Source: Fibrobacter succinogenes (lineage in GTDB: Bacteria; Fibrobacterota; Fibrobacteria; Fibrobacterales; Fibrobacteraceae). Taken from it: a stretch of 64,000 nt of DNA. The notes under the pieces were generated by a model, which did no database searches, was not told the origin of the DNA, and was given only the letters and a program-made list of their open reading frames with translations. Below are positions 44,718 through 54,884 of the stretch, piece after piece (the first letter of the stretch is position 1; every line of letters begins with the position of its first letter). The stretch is from the NCBI GenBank assembly GCA_902762795.1, contig CACWPM010000012.1, forward strand, positions 140,801 to 204,800. Reading direction: 5' to 3'. Made by a program: the position numbers and the translations under genes.

Positions 44718-45331
44718 CGCAAAACCTCCCGGAATTCTGGGACAATCTTTATGCCGAAGGCAAGGACTACTGGAATTTCAAGAAGGCGACCCCTGCCCTG
44801 CTTGAATTTTTCAAGCACCCCTCCTGCCCTGCCGAGGGCTCCGTGCTGATTCCCGGTGCCGGATTCGGCTACGATGCCGAGGCCTGGGCTTTGCGTGGAC
44901 ACGATGTTTTGGCAGTGGACTTTGCCCCGACAGCAGTCGATGAACTCGACCACTTGAGCCGCAAGCACAAGAATTTACGCTCGCTTGACCTCGACTTGTT
45001 CACGCTTTCTCCGAAAGACGCCAAGCGCGGCGGGCAACAGTTCGACATCATTTACGATTACGGCACATTCTCGGCCATTCACCCGGGCCGCCGCGATGAG
45101 TTTTTCGAAGTCTGCTACAAGATGATGAAGGACGATGGAGTGTTCATCTGCCTCATGTACCCGCTCATGAACGGCAAGACCATGCAAGGCCCTCCGCACT
45201 GCATGAGCGAAGGCGAGCTCATGGCACGCCTGGACGGCGTATTCGACATTGTCGAGCGCATCAAGCCTACGAACAGCATTCCGGGCCGCGAAGGCAAAGA
45301 AGAGTTCTGGCTCCTGAAGAAGTGCCTGTAG
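44711..45331 (+). CDS. TPMT-family SAM-dependent methyltransferase
   Basis: The product is 206 aa. It starts LPEFWDNLYAEGKDYWNF and has SAM-binding VLIPGAGFGYDAEAWALRGH, AVDFAPTAVDEL and DYGTFSAIHPGRRDEFFEV. The pattern is that of the thiopurine S-methyltransferase family, which methylates thiols or related soft nucleophiles; the real substrate is unknown. It overlaps rlmN by 7 nt and is followed by a terminator-like repeat. Confidence 0.85.
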   Translation: MLTQNLPEFWDNLYAEGKDYWNFKKATPALLEFFKHPSCPAEGSVLIPGAGFGYDAEAWALRGHDVLAVDFAPTAVDELDHLSRKHKNLRSLDLDLFTLSPKDAKRGGQQFDIIYDYGTFSAIHPGRRDEFFEVCYKMMKDDGVFICLMYPLMNGKTMQGPPHCMSEGELMARLDGVFDIVERIKPTNSIPGREGKEEFWLLKKCL

Positions 45332-45339
45332 CATTATTA

Positions 45340-45400
45340 GTTGGCAGAACTTAGAGTTTAGAACTTAGTACATCCAATTTGTCAAACCCGCGACTATTTT
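45340..45400. repeat. AGAACTTAG array after the TPMT gene
   Basis: It contains GGCAGAACTTAGAGTTTAGA and ACTTAGTACATCC words, from the same family as at 17825 and 23361. Confidence 0.5.
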
Positions 45401-45436
45401 AGACGTCCCCCGGTCTCCGTGCCGGGGTCTTTTTTT
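45401..45436 (+). terminator. Terminator-like dispersed repeat after the TPMT gene
   Basis: AGACGTCCCCCGG-TCTCCGTG-CCGGGGTCT is followed by seven T. It is related to the unit at 22315-22348. Confidence 0.75.
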
Positions 45437-45527
45437 ATATATCCGGGCTTGTAAAAAATGCACGAGGTACTCCACACACGCACCATTTTTTTGTATTTTT
45501 AGCCCAGTTTTTTATAAGGATTTTACT

Positions 45528-46025
45528 ATGGCTAACGATTTATGCCCGTGCGGTTCTGGCAAGGCCTACTGCGACTGCTGCGAACCGATTATTAAGAAGA
45601 CTACTCTAGCCCCGTCCCCGGAAGCTCTTATGCGTTCCCGCTACACCGCTTACGCCAAGCACGAAATTGCATGGCTCAAGGATTCTCTCGAAGCCACCCA
45701 GCGTGACGACTTTGATGAACCGAGCGTGGAAGCATGGAGCCGTGAATCCGAATGGCTCGGCATCGAAATCAAGCAGACCAAGACCGAAGAAGAAAAGAAC
45801 ATCGGCTGGGTCGAATTCATCGCTCGTTTCAAGCAAGGGAACATCACCCGTAACCACCACGAGCTCGGCGAATTCCACAAGGTCGGCGGAGCATGGTTCT
45901 TCTACGACGGTCGTGCTGTAAAGCAGGAAACCGTCCGTCACGAAGGTCCGGTCGTTGGCCGTAACGATCCGTGCCCGTGCGGTTCCGGCAAGAAGTACAA
46001 GAAGTGCTGCGGCGCAAATAAATAG
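45528..46025 (+). CDS. SEC-C motif protein, YchJ-like
   Basis: The product is 165 aa. It has an N-terminal SEC-C-type zinc motif ([17 protein letters not shown]), the YchJ middle ([20 protein letters not shown]), a cystatin/NTF2-like region, and a second C-terminal SEC-C motif ([18 protein letters not shown]). SEC-C motifs bind zinc and often contact the ribosome or SecB. The function of the YchJ family is not settled. A TATAAGGATTTTACT ribosome-binding region precedes the ATG. Confidence 0.9.
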   Translation: MANDLCPCGSGKAYCDCCEPIIKKTTLAPSPEALMRSRYTAYAKHEIAWLKDSLEATQRDDFDEPSVEAWSRESEWLGIEIKQTKTEEEKNIGWVEFIARFKQGNITRNHHELGEFHKVGGAWFFYDGRAVKQETVRHEGPVVGRNDPCPCGSGKKYKKCCGANK

Positions 46026-46198
46026 ACGAAAGAACGGCTCTACGAGCCTACAGACGAGAGACGAAAGAAGGGGGAAAGCCTTCCCCTGGCTCGCACTCCG
46101 AAAACTCCGTCGCTCGCCACCCCTTCGCCTAGGGGCTCCGCCCCTAAAACCCCGATAAGCACACCTAAAACCTACAACCTAAAACCTAATACCTAAAA
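46026..46198. repeat. Intergenic arrays between SEC-C gene and argC
   Basis: GAACGGCTCTACGAGCC (with a GGCTC-TAC-GAGCC stem) and GACGAGAGACGAAAGAAGG come first, then a GC-rich segment, and an array ACCTAAAACCTACAACCTA / AAACCTAATACCTAAAA that runs to the base before the argC ATG. No ribosome-binding site is visible. Confidence 0.6.
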
Positions 46199-47141
46199 AT
46201 GTTCAAAGTTTTCGTAGATGGCGAAGCAGGTACCACAGGCCTGCAGATTTATGAGAGACTCGCAAAGCGGGGCGACATCGAAGTGTTGCGCATTTCTCCC
46301 GAACTCCGCAAAGACATTAACGAACGCAAGCGACTCATCAACGAGTCCGACGTGACGTTCCTGTGCCTGCCCAGCCCTCTGCGAAAATCCGAACACCCGC
46401 GTGATTGACGCCTCCACCGCACACCGCGTAAACCCCGACTGGACCTACGGGATGCCGGAACTTTCGGCTGCCCAGCGAGAAGCCATTGCCAAGAGCAAGC
46501 GCATCGCGAACCCCGGTTGCCATGCTTCGGGCTTTATTCTCGGCGTACACCCGCTGGTTGCCGCAGGCATTTTGCCGAAGAGCGCTAACCTTGCCGCCTA
46601 CAGCATCACCGGTTATTCCGGCGGCGGCAAGAAGCTGATTGCCGAATACGAAGAAGCGGCAGCGCTTTCGCATGCAGCCAGCGAATCGAAGGCTATCATG
46701 GCGCCCGCTCCGTACGCTTTAGCGCTTGCTCACAAGCACCTCCCCGAAATGAAGAAGTACTGCGAACTCGAAAACACGCCGTTCTTCAACCCGGTGCTTG
46801 GCCCTTATTACAAGGGCATGGCGGTCACCGTCGCCATCTTTGCAAATGAACTCACCAAGAAAGTCGGCCCCGAAGGCCTCACCGAAATCTTGGCCAAGCA
46901 TTACGAAGGTTCAAAGTTCGTGAAGGTCATGCCCTTTGAGCAAGCCCCCGTGCTGTTCAACGGCCGCCTTGACGCCACCGTCTGTAACGATACGAACAAC
47001 GCCCGTATTCAGGTGTTCGGCAACGAAAACGTGATGCAGGTAACGACTATTATCGACAACCTCGGCAAGGGCGCAAGCGGTGCAGCCATCCAAAACATGA
47101 ATATCGCGCTCGGTCTCGACGAAACTATCGGTTTGGTCTAG
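46199..47141 (+). pseudogene. argC: N-acetyl-gamma-glutamyl-phosphate reductase (type 2), internal deletion and frameshift
   Basis: Two reading frames overlap. The first (46199-46408) gives FKVFVDGEAGTTGLQIYERL ... TFLCLPS, the start of type 2 ArgC. The second (46401-47141) gives VIDASTAHRVNPDWTYGMPE, IANPGCHASGFILGVHPLV (catalytic Cys) and the rest of the protein to the C-terminus. At the junction FLCLP runs almost directly into ALCENPNTRVIDAS, whereas the family has roughly eight more residues (a DDAAREAV-like helix) there. So a deletion of about 23-26 nt, not a single-base slip, is likely. Either arginine synthesis uses another gene or this is an assembly error. The start codon follows a repeat array directly. 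Confidence 0.85.
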
Positions 47142-47162
47142 TTAGACAACTTCGCTAAAACA

Positions 47163-47206
47163 CTAAAAAACCGCCAAAACAGATCCAGTTTTGGCGGTTT
47201 TATTTT
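47163..47206. terminator. Bidirectional terminator after argC
   Basis: AAAACCGCCAAAAC-AGATCCA-GTTTTGGCGGTTTT is a perfect 14-bp stem with A-run before and T-run after. Confidence 0.9.
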
Positions 47207-47221
47207 CGGAACATAAAACAA

Positions 47222-47260
47222 AAAAAAAACAGAAAAGACCAATCTTTCGATTGGTCTTTT
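47222..47260 (-). terminator. Terminator of tRNA-Arg
   Basis: AAAAGACCAATC-TTTC-GATTGGTCTTTT is a 12-bp perfect stem (47233-47260); on the minus strand it is followed by CTGTTTTTTTTT. It sits a few nt after the tRNA 3' end. Confidence 0.88.
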
Positions 47261-47264
47261 CTTC

Positions 47265-47338
<74 letters not shown>

Positions 47339-47555
47339 GTTTCGTTGTCTTCTTTTGTTGACGTGCCCAAATATAGAATAATCAAAATAAATGTCAAGGG
47401 GAAAGGGCAAAAAAAGTGAAAAAATTTTTAAAAAGGGATTTTCGTCACATGCAAACACGATTCACCTCAATTTTCACCTATTTTGGTCACTACAGATTTG
47501 AATAGATTTCGTCCTTTAACTATTTTTGTCCCCAAACTTTTTTAGTGTATTGAAA
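47339..47555. other. Promoter region shared by tRNA-Arg and PBP gene
   Basis: A 217-nt A+T-rich spacer between two divergent genes. TTGTTGACGTGCCC and ATATAGAATAATC just upstream of the tRNA resemble promoter elements. No ORF was seen. Confidence 0.4.
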
Positions 47556-49949
47556 ATGAACAAGTTCAAAGCTTTCATGAAAACTCTTGTCGCAGCCATC
47601 AAGAAATATGGTTCCATCATTTGGCAGAAAATTTGGAGCGTAATAAAGATTGCGTTCGCGAACAAGGTTTTCCGCTGGTTCTTTATATTCATGAGCCCGA
47701 TTTTCGTGGCTTTTATCGTAGCGCTATTCGTGTACATCCACTACTCACCGGAACTGCCATCGCTCTCGCAGCTTGAACAAATCAATCCGCGACTCGTGAC
47801 GAACATTTACGACAAGGATGGTCAAATAGCCCATGAATACTTCGTGGAACGCCGTGAATGGACATCCATCGATTCGATTCCGGTGAATGCCATACATGCG
47901 GTGATGGCAACCGAAGACCGCGCGTTCTACAAGCACTGGGGCATGAACGTGTGGGCTATTCCGTCCGCGCTTATTGAAAGTGCTGTCTCGGGCAACAAGC
48001 TCCGTGGTGCATCGACATTGACGCAGCAGCTCACCAAGCTCTTATTCCTCACGCCAGAACGCTCCCTTGCTCGTAAAATCAAGGAGATGATGACGGCCAT
48101 CCGTATCGAGCAAACCTACACGAAGGAAGAAATTCTCGAATTCTACATGAACGAAGTTTACCTTGCCGGAGGAAACTACGGCTTCCAGGCCGCAGGCAAG
48201 TACTACTTTGGTAAACCACTTGACAGTCTTTCCATCCCGGAATACGCAGTACTCGCGGGCATGTTGCAGCGCCCCGAAACGTACCGCCCCGACCGTCACC
48301 CGAAGGCTTCCAAGCGTCGCCGCAATACAGTGCTCTATGCCATGCGCGATGCAGGCTTCATCACGAACGAAGAATACCGCAAATATATCGAAGAACCTAT
48401 CGTGCTAGCCAAGAAGGAAGAAGCTACAGGAACGGGTCTGTATTTCTTCGAAGAAATTCGCAAATATATGGAAAAGAAGTACGGCGAAAATTCGCTTTAT
48501 GCCGACGGCGTTTCTGTCTACAGCACAATCGACCCGGACATCCAGGCGTATCTCGATAGCGTAGCTCGCGTTCAGGTCGAAAAAGTACGTCGTCGCATCA
48601 AGTACCGTGCCACACGCAGACTACAGCTCACGAAAAAATACAGTATGCCCGAAGACAGTATTGTCGCTCATTTCGACAGCGTCTATACGCTCTTCAAGAA
48701 GGAATACCTCGCTATAGATACAGTGCGCAACAGAAGAGGACAGTACACGCGCTTCCCGGACAGCATCCGCTATCATCACGCAGAAGTCGCTGCAATTTTG
48801 ATTGAAAACGAGACAGGTGCAATTCGAGCGATGGTAGGCGGCAGCGACTTCAACAAGTCCAAATGGAACCGCGCGGTACAATCGTTACGTCAGCCGGGTT
48901 CTTCGTTCAAGCCGATTGTCTATTCGACAGCAATGGACAATGGCGCAAGCCCGTGTGACTCCGTGAACGACCAGCCGGTGACAATCCCGGATCCCGATGA
49001 CAAAAACCCGAACAAGGTCTGGCGTCCGGGAAACTTCGAACATGATTTCGAAGGCATGATGACGCTCCGTCGCGCTTTGTACAAGTCCAAGAACCTCCCC
49101 GCCATTTTGACCGGCATGAAATACGGCCTCAGCAACGTGGTGAACTATGCCCGCAAGTTCGGCATCAAACGAGCCCCGTTGCAAGCTGTTCCGAGCTTGG
49201 CTCTTGGATCTGTGGGTGCTACGCTCATGGAAATGACTTCGGCTTACACGGTGTTCCCGAACGGAGGCAACCGCATCGAGCCGTACATGATAGAATCGAT
49301 TGTGGACCGCAATGGCGAAATCGTCGAAAAAAATTCGAAAGTGGAACATGAAGTCTTGCGTCCGGCATCGGCTTATTTGATGGTCGACATGCTCAAGGAC
49401 GTGAACATCCGCGGTACGGCTGGGCGCGTGTGGGCATCCGGCTTCCGCCACCCGAGCGGCGGCAAGACCGGTACGACGAACGATTACACGGATGCCTGGT
49501 ATATCGGCTTTACAAAGCAGTACACGATGGGTGTCTGGATTGGTTCTGACAGTCCGGGAACCATGGGTGCCGGTCATACGGGTACAGAAGATGCGCTCCC
49601 GATTTGGATGGCAACCATGTCCAGGTTGCACAAGGATTTGCCCAAGCTTCCGTTCCCGGTTCCGCCTGGAGTGATCAGCCGTGGCATCTGCAACCACACG
49701 GGCCTGATTGCAGGCGAATTCTGCTCCGAAAAGTCTTACTGCCTTTACACGGCTGGTTACGGTCCGACCGAACGCTGCGACGGCAATCACTTCGGTTCTC
49801 AGACAAAGTCTGCCGACAACGCTACTTTGTTCAGCAACAAGGGTGTTGTCGAGAACAACCGCTACGAAGCCCCGCAGCCAAAGAAAAAGAAAGGAAAGGG
49901 CAAAGACGAACCGCAACAGCCCAAACGCAATACGAGAAAGATGTTCTAG
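47556..49949 (+). CDS. mrcA: Class A penicillin-binding protein (PBP1A-like)
   Basis: The product is about 797 aa. A short cytoplasmic part and one membrane helix (about 37-58) come first. The GT51 transglycosylase domain (about 85-260) has MATEDRAFYKHWGMN, RGASTLTQQLTKLLFLTPE and NEVYLAGGNYGFQAAGKYYF. The transpeptidase domain (about 380-720) has RQPGSSFKPIVYSTA (SxxK), SKN in YKSKNLPAIL, and SGGKTGTTNDYTDAWYIGF (KTG). It polymerises and crosslinks peptidoglycan in the periplasm. The tail is Lys/Gln rich. ATG 47556 is preferred over a TTG at 47526. Confidence 0.95.
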   Translation: MNKFKAFMKTLVAAIKKYGSIIWQKIWSVIKIAFANKVFRWFFIFMSPIFVAFIVALFVYIHYSPELPSLSQLEQINPRLVTNIYDKDGQIAHEYFVERREWTSIDSIPVNAIHAVMATEDRAFYKHWGMNVWAIPSALIESAVSGNKLRGASTLTQQLTKLLFLTPERSLARKIKEMMTAIRIEQTYTKEEILEFYMNEVYLAGGNYGFQAAGKYYFGKPLDSLSIPEYAVLAGMLQRPETYRPDRHPKASKRRRNTVLYAMRDAGFITNEEYRKYIEEPIVLAKKEEATGTGLYFFEEIRKYMEKKYGENSLYADGVSVYSTIDPDIQAYLDSVARVQVEKVRRRIKYRATRRLQLTKKYSMPEDSIVAHFDSVYTLFKKEYLAIDTVRNRRGQYTRFPDSIRYHHAEVAAILIENETGAIRAMVGGSDFNKSKWNRAVQSLRQPGSSFKPIVYSTAMDNGASPCDSVNDQPVTIPDPDDKNPNKVWRPGNFEHDFEGMMTLRRALYKSKNLPAILTGMKYGLSNVVNYARKFGIKRAPLQAVPSLALGSVGATLMEMTSAYTVFPNGGNRIEPYMIESIVDRNGEIVEKNSKVEHEVLRPASAYLMVDMLKDVNIRGTAGRVWASGFRHPSGGKTGTTNDYTDAWYIGFTKQYTMGVWIGSDSPGTMGAGHTGTEDALPIWMATMSRLHKDLPKLPFPVPPGVISRGICNHTGLIAGEFCSEKSYCLYTAGYGPTERCDGNHFGSQTKSADNATLFSNKGVVENNRYEAPQPKKKKGKGKDEPQQPKRNTRKMF

Positions 49950-49995
49950 TCAATAGTCGGAAGTAGGCTATAGACGGAAGGAAGTAGAGTTTATT

Positions 49996-50021
49996 AAAGG
50001 AGCCCACGCGGCTCCTTTTTT
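49996..50021 (+). terminator. Terminator of the PBP gene
   Basis: AAAGGAGCC-CACGC-GGCTCCTTT plus further T residues. Just upstream lies a GTCGGAAGTAGGCTATAGAC / GGAAGGAAGTAGAG array (about 49955-49990). Confidence 0.85.
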
Positions 50022-50266
50022 ATTGCGCCATGGTTACTCCCGTTACGTTATGCGCGGCACACATCCTTTGCTTTTTTGCAAAGTAAAATAGCCAGCACCA
50101 CCAAGTCGAATACGAAAAGCTTGGCGAAATTGCAAAAAACGTTTGCATTTTTTTACGGATTATTTTTTCGTGATGTAAGTTTATTTATATAAATATATAA
50201 CAAGTCCCTTTGGATACAACATTGAGAAAACGCGGAATCTACATTTCGCAAAGAAGGAGATAACGA
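50022..50266. promoter_or_regulatory. Region upstream of the unknown paralogue pair
   Basis: No ORF was seen. Two A+T-rich dyads occur: CTTTGC-TTTTTT-GCAAAG (50067-50084) and TGCAAA-AAACG-TTTGCA (50131-50147) followed by a T-run. A TATATAAATATATAAC promoter-like stretch and an AAGGAG ribosome-binding site (9 nt before the ATG) follow. Confidence 0.4.
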
Positions 50267-51364
50267 ATGGTCCAAAAAAAGCAACTCCCCAAATTAAATT
50301 TCAACCTCGTAATAGACAATACATTATTTAATGACATGTTAGATTTGCAATGGATTAAATGGGACACCCCTGAGAATATTTCTAAATTTCGGTTGAGTAT
50401 CGTGAAGCTGAATTCCACTTTTGCAAAGCTTACATTAAAAGAAAACTCCCGTCCTGATTTTCACGTACCAAAAACACCTCTGCCTGATATACTTCATATT
50501 CCAATTCCACGGCAATTTCCCCTTCCTACAATATCTGATCCATTTAGTGATGGAGAACCCATTTGGTCAAAGGAATTTCCCAAAAACACTAAAGCGGTTA
50601 GAATTAATCTTTCTAAACGCGCCTTGGAGCTTGATGGAGAATATTTGGGTTTTACCTTGAATCAGTGTGATAAAAAAGGCATCGCGCAAGGACAGGCGTT
50701 AATGATAATAAAGTTTGCCCATACGCCCTATTTTTCATGTTCTCCGACCTCATCTGCGGCAAATATTATTAGAAACGAATCATTCCGCTGGCCGCTCTCG
50801 ACGCTTGAAAAGTTTAATAAAATTCCCTGTTCAGACATTAAGACTGTAGTCAATAAATACAAAGCCGTCTATTTTGCGATGAGCCTTATTTCAAGTTCGC
50901 CATATGATTGGGATAGTGTAAATAAAATAAAGGACGACTGTTATTGTTTTGAATACGACAACAACGCCTATCTGATATCGAAGGAATTCTGGCTGCTTTA
51001 TGAAATATATTTAGATTCAAAAAAAGGTCAAGCCGATGAAAATACACATGATCAAAACAAATCCAATCTCGCTGTTACACTTCTAGAAAATAAGTTAGAA
51101 GATATATGGAATAAAAGATATTTCTATAAGGTAGAAAGCATTCCTGCAGCTGTTCTGAAATGGGAAAACATTCCGAACGCGGTCTCGTACAGCGTAAAAA
51201 GGTTTTCCAAGAAAAGAAATTGTTTGTTCCCGATTGTCAAAGACCAGAGAACAACGACATGTGAAGACCTCGATTACAATGATGCCAAGTACTACGAACT
51301 CGATACGGGAACGAAAGTGTATAGATACGATTGCACATCATCGCTAACCCCGATTGTCGTTTGA
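50267..51364 (+). CDS. Unrecognised protein, paralogue 1 of a tandem pair
   Basis: The product is 365 aa with no signal peptide or membrane helix. Near the start LDLQWIKWDTPENISKFRLS looks like an Fn3-type first strand; a Pro-rich insert follows (about residues 70-95, IPIPRQFPLPTISDP). Then come RINLSKRALELDGEYLGFTL, KFAHTPYFSC, ESFRWPLSTLEKF, AMSLISSSPYDWDSVNKIKD, DCYCFEYDNNAYLISKEFWL and, C-terminally, VLKWENIPNAVSYSVKRFSK, an Fn3-like segment ending SLTPIVV. The same blocks recur in the next gene at roughly half identity by eye. The base composition is A+T richer than the neighbours. No function can be assigned. Strong AAGGAG site. Confidence 0.6.
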   Translation: MVQKKQLPKLNFNLVIDNTLFNDMLDLQWIKWDTPENISKFRLSIVKLNSTFAKLTLKENSRPDFHVPKTPLPDILHIPIPRQFPLPTISDPFSDGEPIWSKEFPKNTKAVRINLSKRALELDGEYLGFTLNQCDKKGIAQGQALMIIKFAHTPYFSCSPTSSAANIIRNESFRWPLSTLEKFNKIPCSDIKTVVNKYKAVYFAMSLISSSPYDWDSVNKIKDDCYCFEYDNNAYLISKEFWLLYEIYLDSKKGQADENTHDQNKSNLAVTLLENKLEDIWNKRYFYKVESIPAAVLKWENIPNAVSYSVKRFSKKRNCLFPIVKDQRTTTCEDLDYNDAKYYELDTGTKVYRYDCTSSLTPIVV

Positions 51365-51440
51365 CATTTTGTGGACTCCAATTTATTGGAACAGATTCCA
51401 AAAGGTATCGTTTTAAATTTAACTAAGAAGGAAATGACGA

Positions 51441-52598
51441 ATGGCCGAAGATATTGTAACCATAAACAATAATGATAGCGGACTCAAAATAAAACAAGAG
51501 TCTCTTAATGACATACTGGAAGTCAATTGGAGTACATGGAGCCTACCCGGCAACACATCTAAATTCCAACTGTGTGTTATGAGACCCGCAAGCCAATCAA
51601 GTGGCAATACGAATTCAAATGAGTTCAGTAAGAAAAATCCCATACTGTTACAGGATTTTCCCCAAAATACGACAAAAATTAGGATTCAACTCACGAAATA
51701 CGTTTCTGAACTCGACTCGCGTGAAGTGGGATTTGCCCTATACGCCCTAGACAGTAGGGGTAACCAAATCGGGACACAGCTTGCAAAGAATAAATTTACC
51801 CATACTCCTTATTTCTCTTGCAAAACTACCATGTCTTCGGTGAATTTTATTAAAGGCGAACAGTTCCGATGGGATCTTTCAATTATTGAAAATTTCAAGA
51901 TGATTAGTTATCCGGACATGAAGACTGTGCTGGATAAGTACAAAAAAGCCACTATTGCAATGAGCCTGATTTCGAGTTCACCCTACACCACTATTGCTGC
52001 CAACAAAATGAAAGATGACTGTTATTGTTTTGAATATAATAACCAAGCCTATCTGATGCCAAAGGAGTTTTGGCTAATTTATAACATTTTATTGAATGCA
52101 AAAGGCGTTTCGAAAGATCTAAAAAGCTTGAATTTAAAGGATTCCGCCAAGCTTGCCGAAATAAAAACGAAATACGATCAGGTCTGCTTGAATGGCAAGA
52201 ACCAGTCGATGATTTCATTAAACAAATTAATGCAAAGCAATTCCACATTAAGTAAAGACGAATTCTTAAAACTCAAGAATAGCGGATTAAGCGAAATCAA
52301 TATCATCATCACACTCCTGGAAGCCGAACTGAGCGAGATATGGAGTAAAAAATTCTTCTATAAGCTGGAAGCTTCGACCGCAGCCTCGCTGGAATGGGAT
52401 CATATCCCAGGAGTGGAGTCCTATAACCTAAAAAGATGTAGCCATAGCTGGAACGCACCGCTTCCTCTTTGTGAAAATCTAAAAACAACAACATATCAAG
52501 ATCCTGATTACAAAGACGCCGATGGCTATTTGCTCGAAGCGGGAGGACGAAATTATCAATATGATTGCAAAGCATTGCCAACCCCGATTGTCGTCTGA
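51441..52598 (+). CDS. Unrecognised protein, paralogue 2 of a tandem pair
   Basis: The product is 385 aa. It shares with paralogue 1: LEVNWSTWSLPGNTSKFQL, KFTHTPYFSC, EQFRWDLSIIENF, AMSLISSSPYTTIAANKMKD, DCYCFEYNNQAYLMPKEFWL, SEIWSKKFFYKLEASTAASL, HIPGVESYNLKR, KTTTYQDPDYKDADGY and the identical tail TPIVV. Relative to copy 1 it lacks the Pro-rich insert and gains about 50 Lys/Asn/Ser-rich residues (about 230-285). Four conserved Cys positions suggest metal binding or disulfides. No signal peptide. It is 76 nt after copy 1, with its own AAGGA site, and may form an operon with it. Confidence 0.6.
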   Translation: MAEDIVTINNNDSGLKIKQESLNDILEVNWSTWSLPGNTSKFQLCVMRPASQSSGNTNSNEFSKKNPILLQDFPQNTTKIRIQLTKYVSELDSREVGFALYALDSRGNQIGTQLAKNKFTHTPYFSCKTTMSSVNFIKGEQFRWDLSIIENFKMISYPDMKTVLDKYKKATIAMSLISSSPYTTIAANKMKDDCYCFEYNNQAYLMPKEFWLIYNILLNAKGVSKDLKSLNLKDSAKLAEIKTKYDQVCLNGKNQSMISLNKLMQSNSTLSKDEFLKLKNSGLSEINIIITLLEAELSEIWSKKFFYKLEASTAASLEWDHIPGVESYNLKRCSHSWNAPLPLCENLKTTTYQDPDYKDADGYLLEAGGRNYQYDCKALPTPIVV

Positions 52599-52687
52599 TC
52601 ACAATTTTGCACTTTGAGTCATGCGCGGAATTCCCCATAGGCTTCCACGCATTTCCACAACAAATAGCGCTATTCCTCAACAAATAT

Positions 52688-52723
52688 GAAAAAATCCCGA
52701 GCTCGCAAGAGTCGGGATTTTCA
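52688..52723. terminator. Bidirectional terminator between paralogue 2 and groL
   Basis: AAAATCCCGA ... TCGGGATTTT (52691-52721) with an inner CTC-GCAA-GAG; it can terminate both strands. Confidence 0.88.
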
Positions 52724-52821
52724 GTGGAGTTAGAATATGAAATTCTAGCGGCCTAGATTGCGCGCATTTGTCATTTAACAGTTGCGCACTTGGCCCTTTG
52801 ACGTGCACCCTAGGCGGTTGA

Positions 52822-54471
<1,650 letters not shown>

Positions 54472-54481
54472 TTAAAATTTT

Positions 54482-54603
54482 TTAGAGGTGTTAGGTTTTA
54501 GGTTGTAGGGGTTAGGTTATTATCGCGGCTTTGCCGCCTTCTATAGATGCGCCTTCGGCGCCATTTTTTTCCTATAGCCTAATCCCTAATACCTATAACC
54601 TAT
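54482..54603. repeat. Composite inverted element between groS and groL
   Basis: Left array GTGTTAGGTTTTAGGTTGTA and GGGGTTAGG; core GCGGC-TTT-GCCGC (54525-54537) and a second stem GCGCC-TTC-GGCGC; right array CCTATAGCCTAATCCC and TAATACCTATAACC, reaching the groS stop. The arrays are complementary in style, so the RNA between the two cistrons could fold into a long imperfect hairpin. Confidence 0.8.
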
Positions 54604-54884
54604 TACAAAGTAGCGATAACGTCGGATTCCTTCACGATGAGGTAGTTTTCGCCTTCGACGGTAACTTCGGTACCGCTGTACTTGCCGTAAAGCACCACGT
54701 CGCCAACCTTGACTTCCATGGCAACGAGTTCGCCCCTGTCGTTCTTGCGACCCGGACCTACGGCCACGACCTTACCCTGCATCGGCTTTTCCTTTGCATT
54801 ATCCGGAATGAAGAGACCGGAAGAGGTCTTCTGTTCGGCTTCTGCCGGCTTGACAACGATTCGATCTGCTAAAGGCTTGATCAT
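54603..54884 (-). CDS. groS: Co-chaperonin GroES
   Basis: The product is 93 aa. It starts [20 protein letters not shown], with the mobile loop [16 protein letters not shown], then [20 protein letters not shown] and the C-terminal [20 protein letters not shown]. It caps GroEL. It has an AGAGGA site 10 nt before the ATG. Upstream no CIRCE (TTAGCACTC-N9-GAGTGCTAA) element was found. Confidence 0.97.
   Translation of the reverse strand: MIKPLADRIVVKPAEAEQKTSSGLFIPDNAKEKPMQGKVVAVGPGRKNDRGELVAMEVKVGDVVLYGKYSGTEVTVEGENYLIVKESDVIATL

Noticed and set aside
48885..49916. A 343-aa open frame on the minus strand
   Set aside because: It is antisense to the class A PBP gene.
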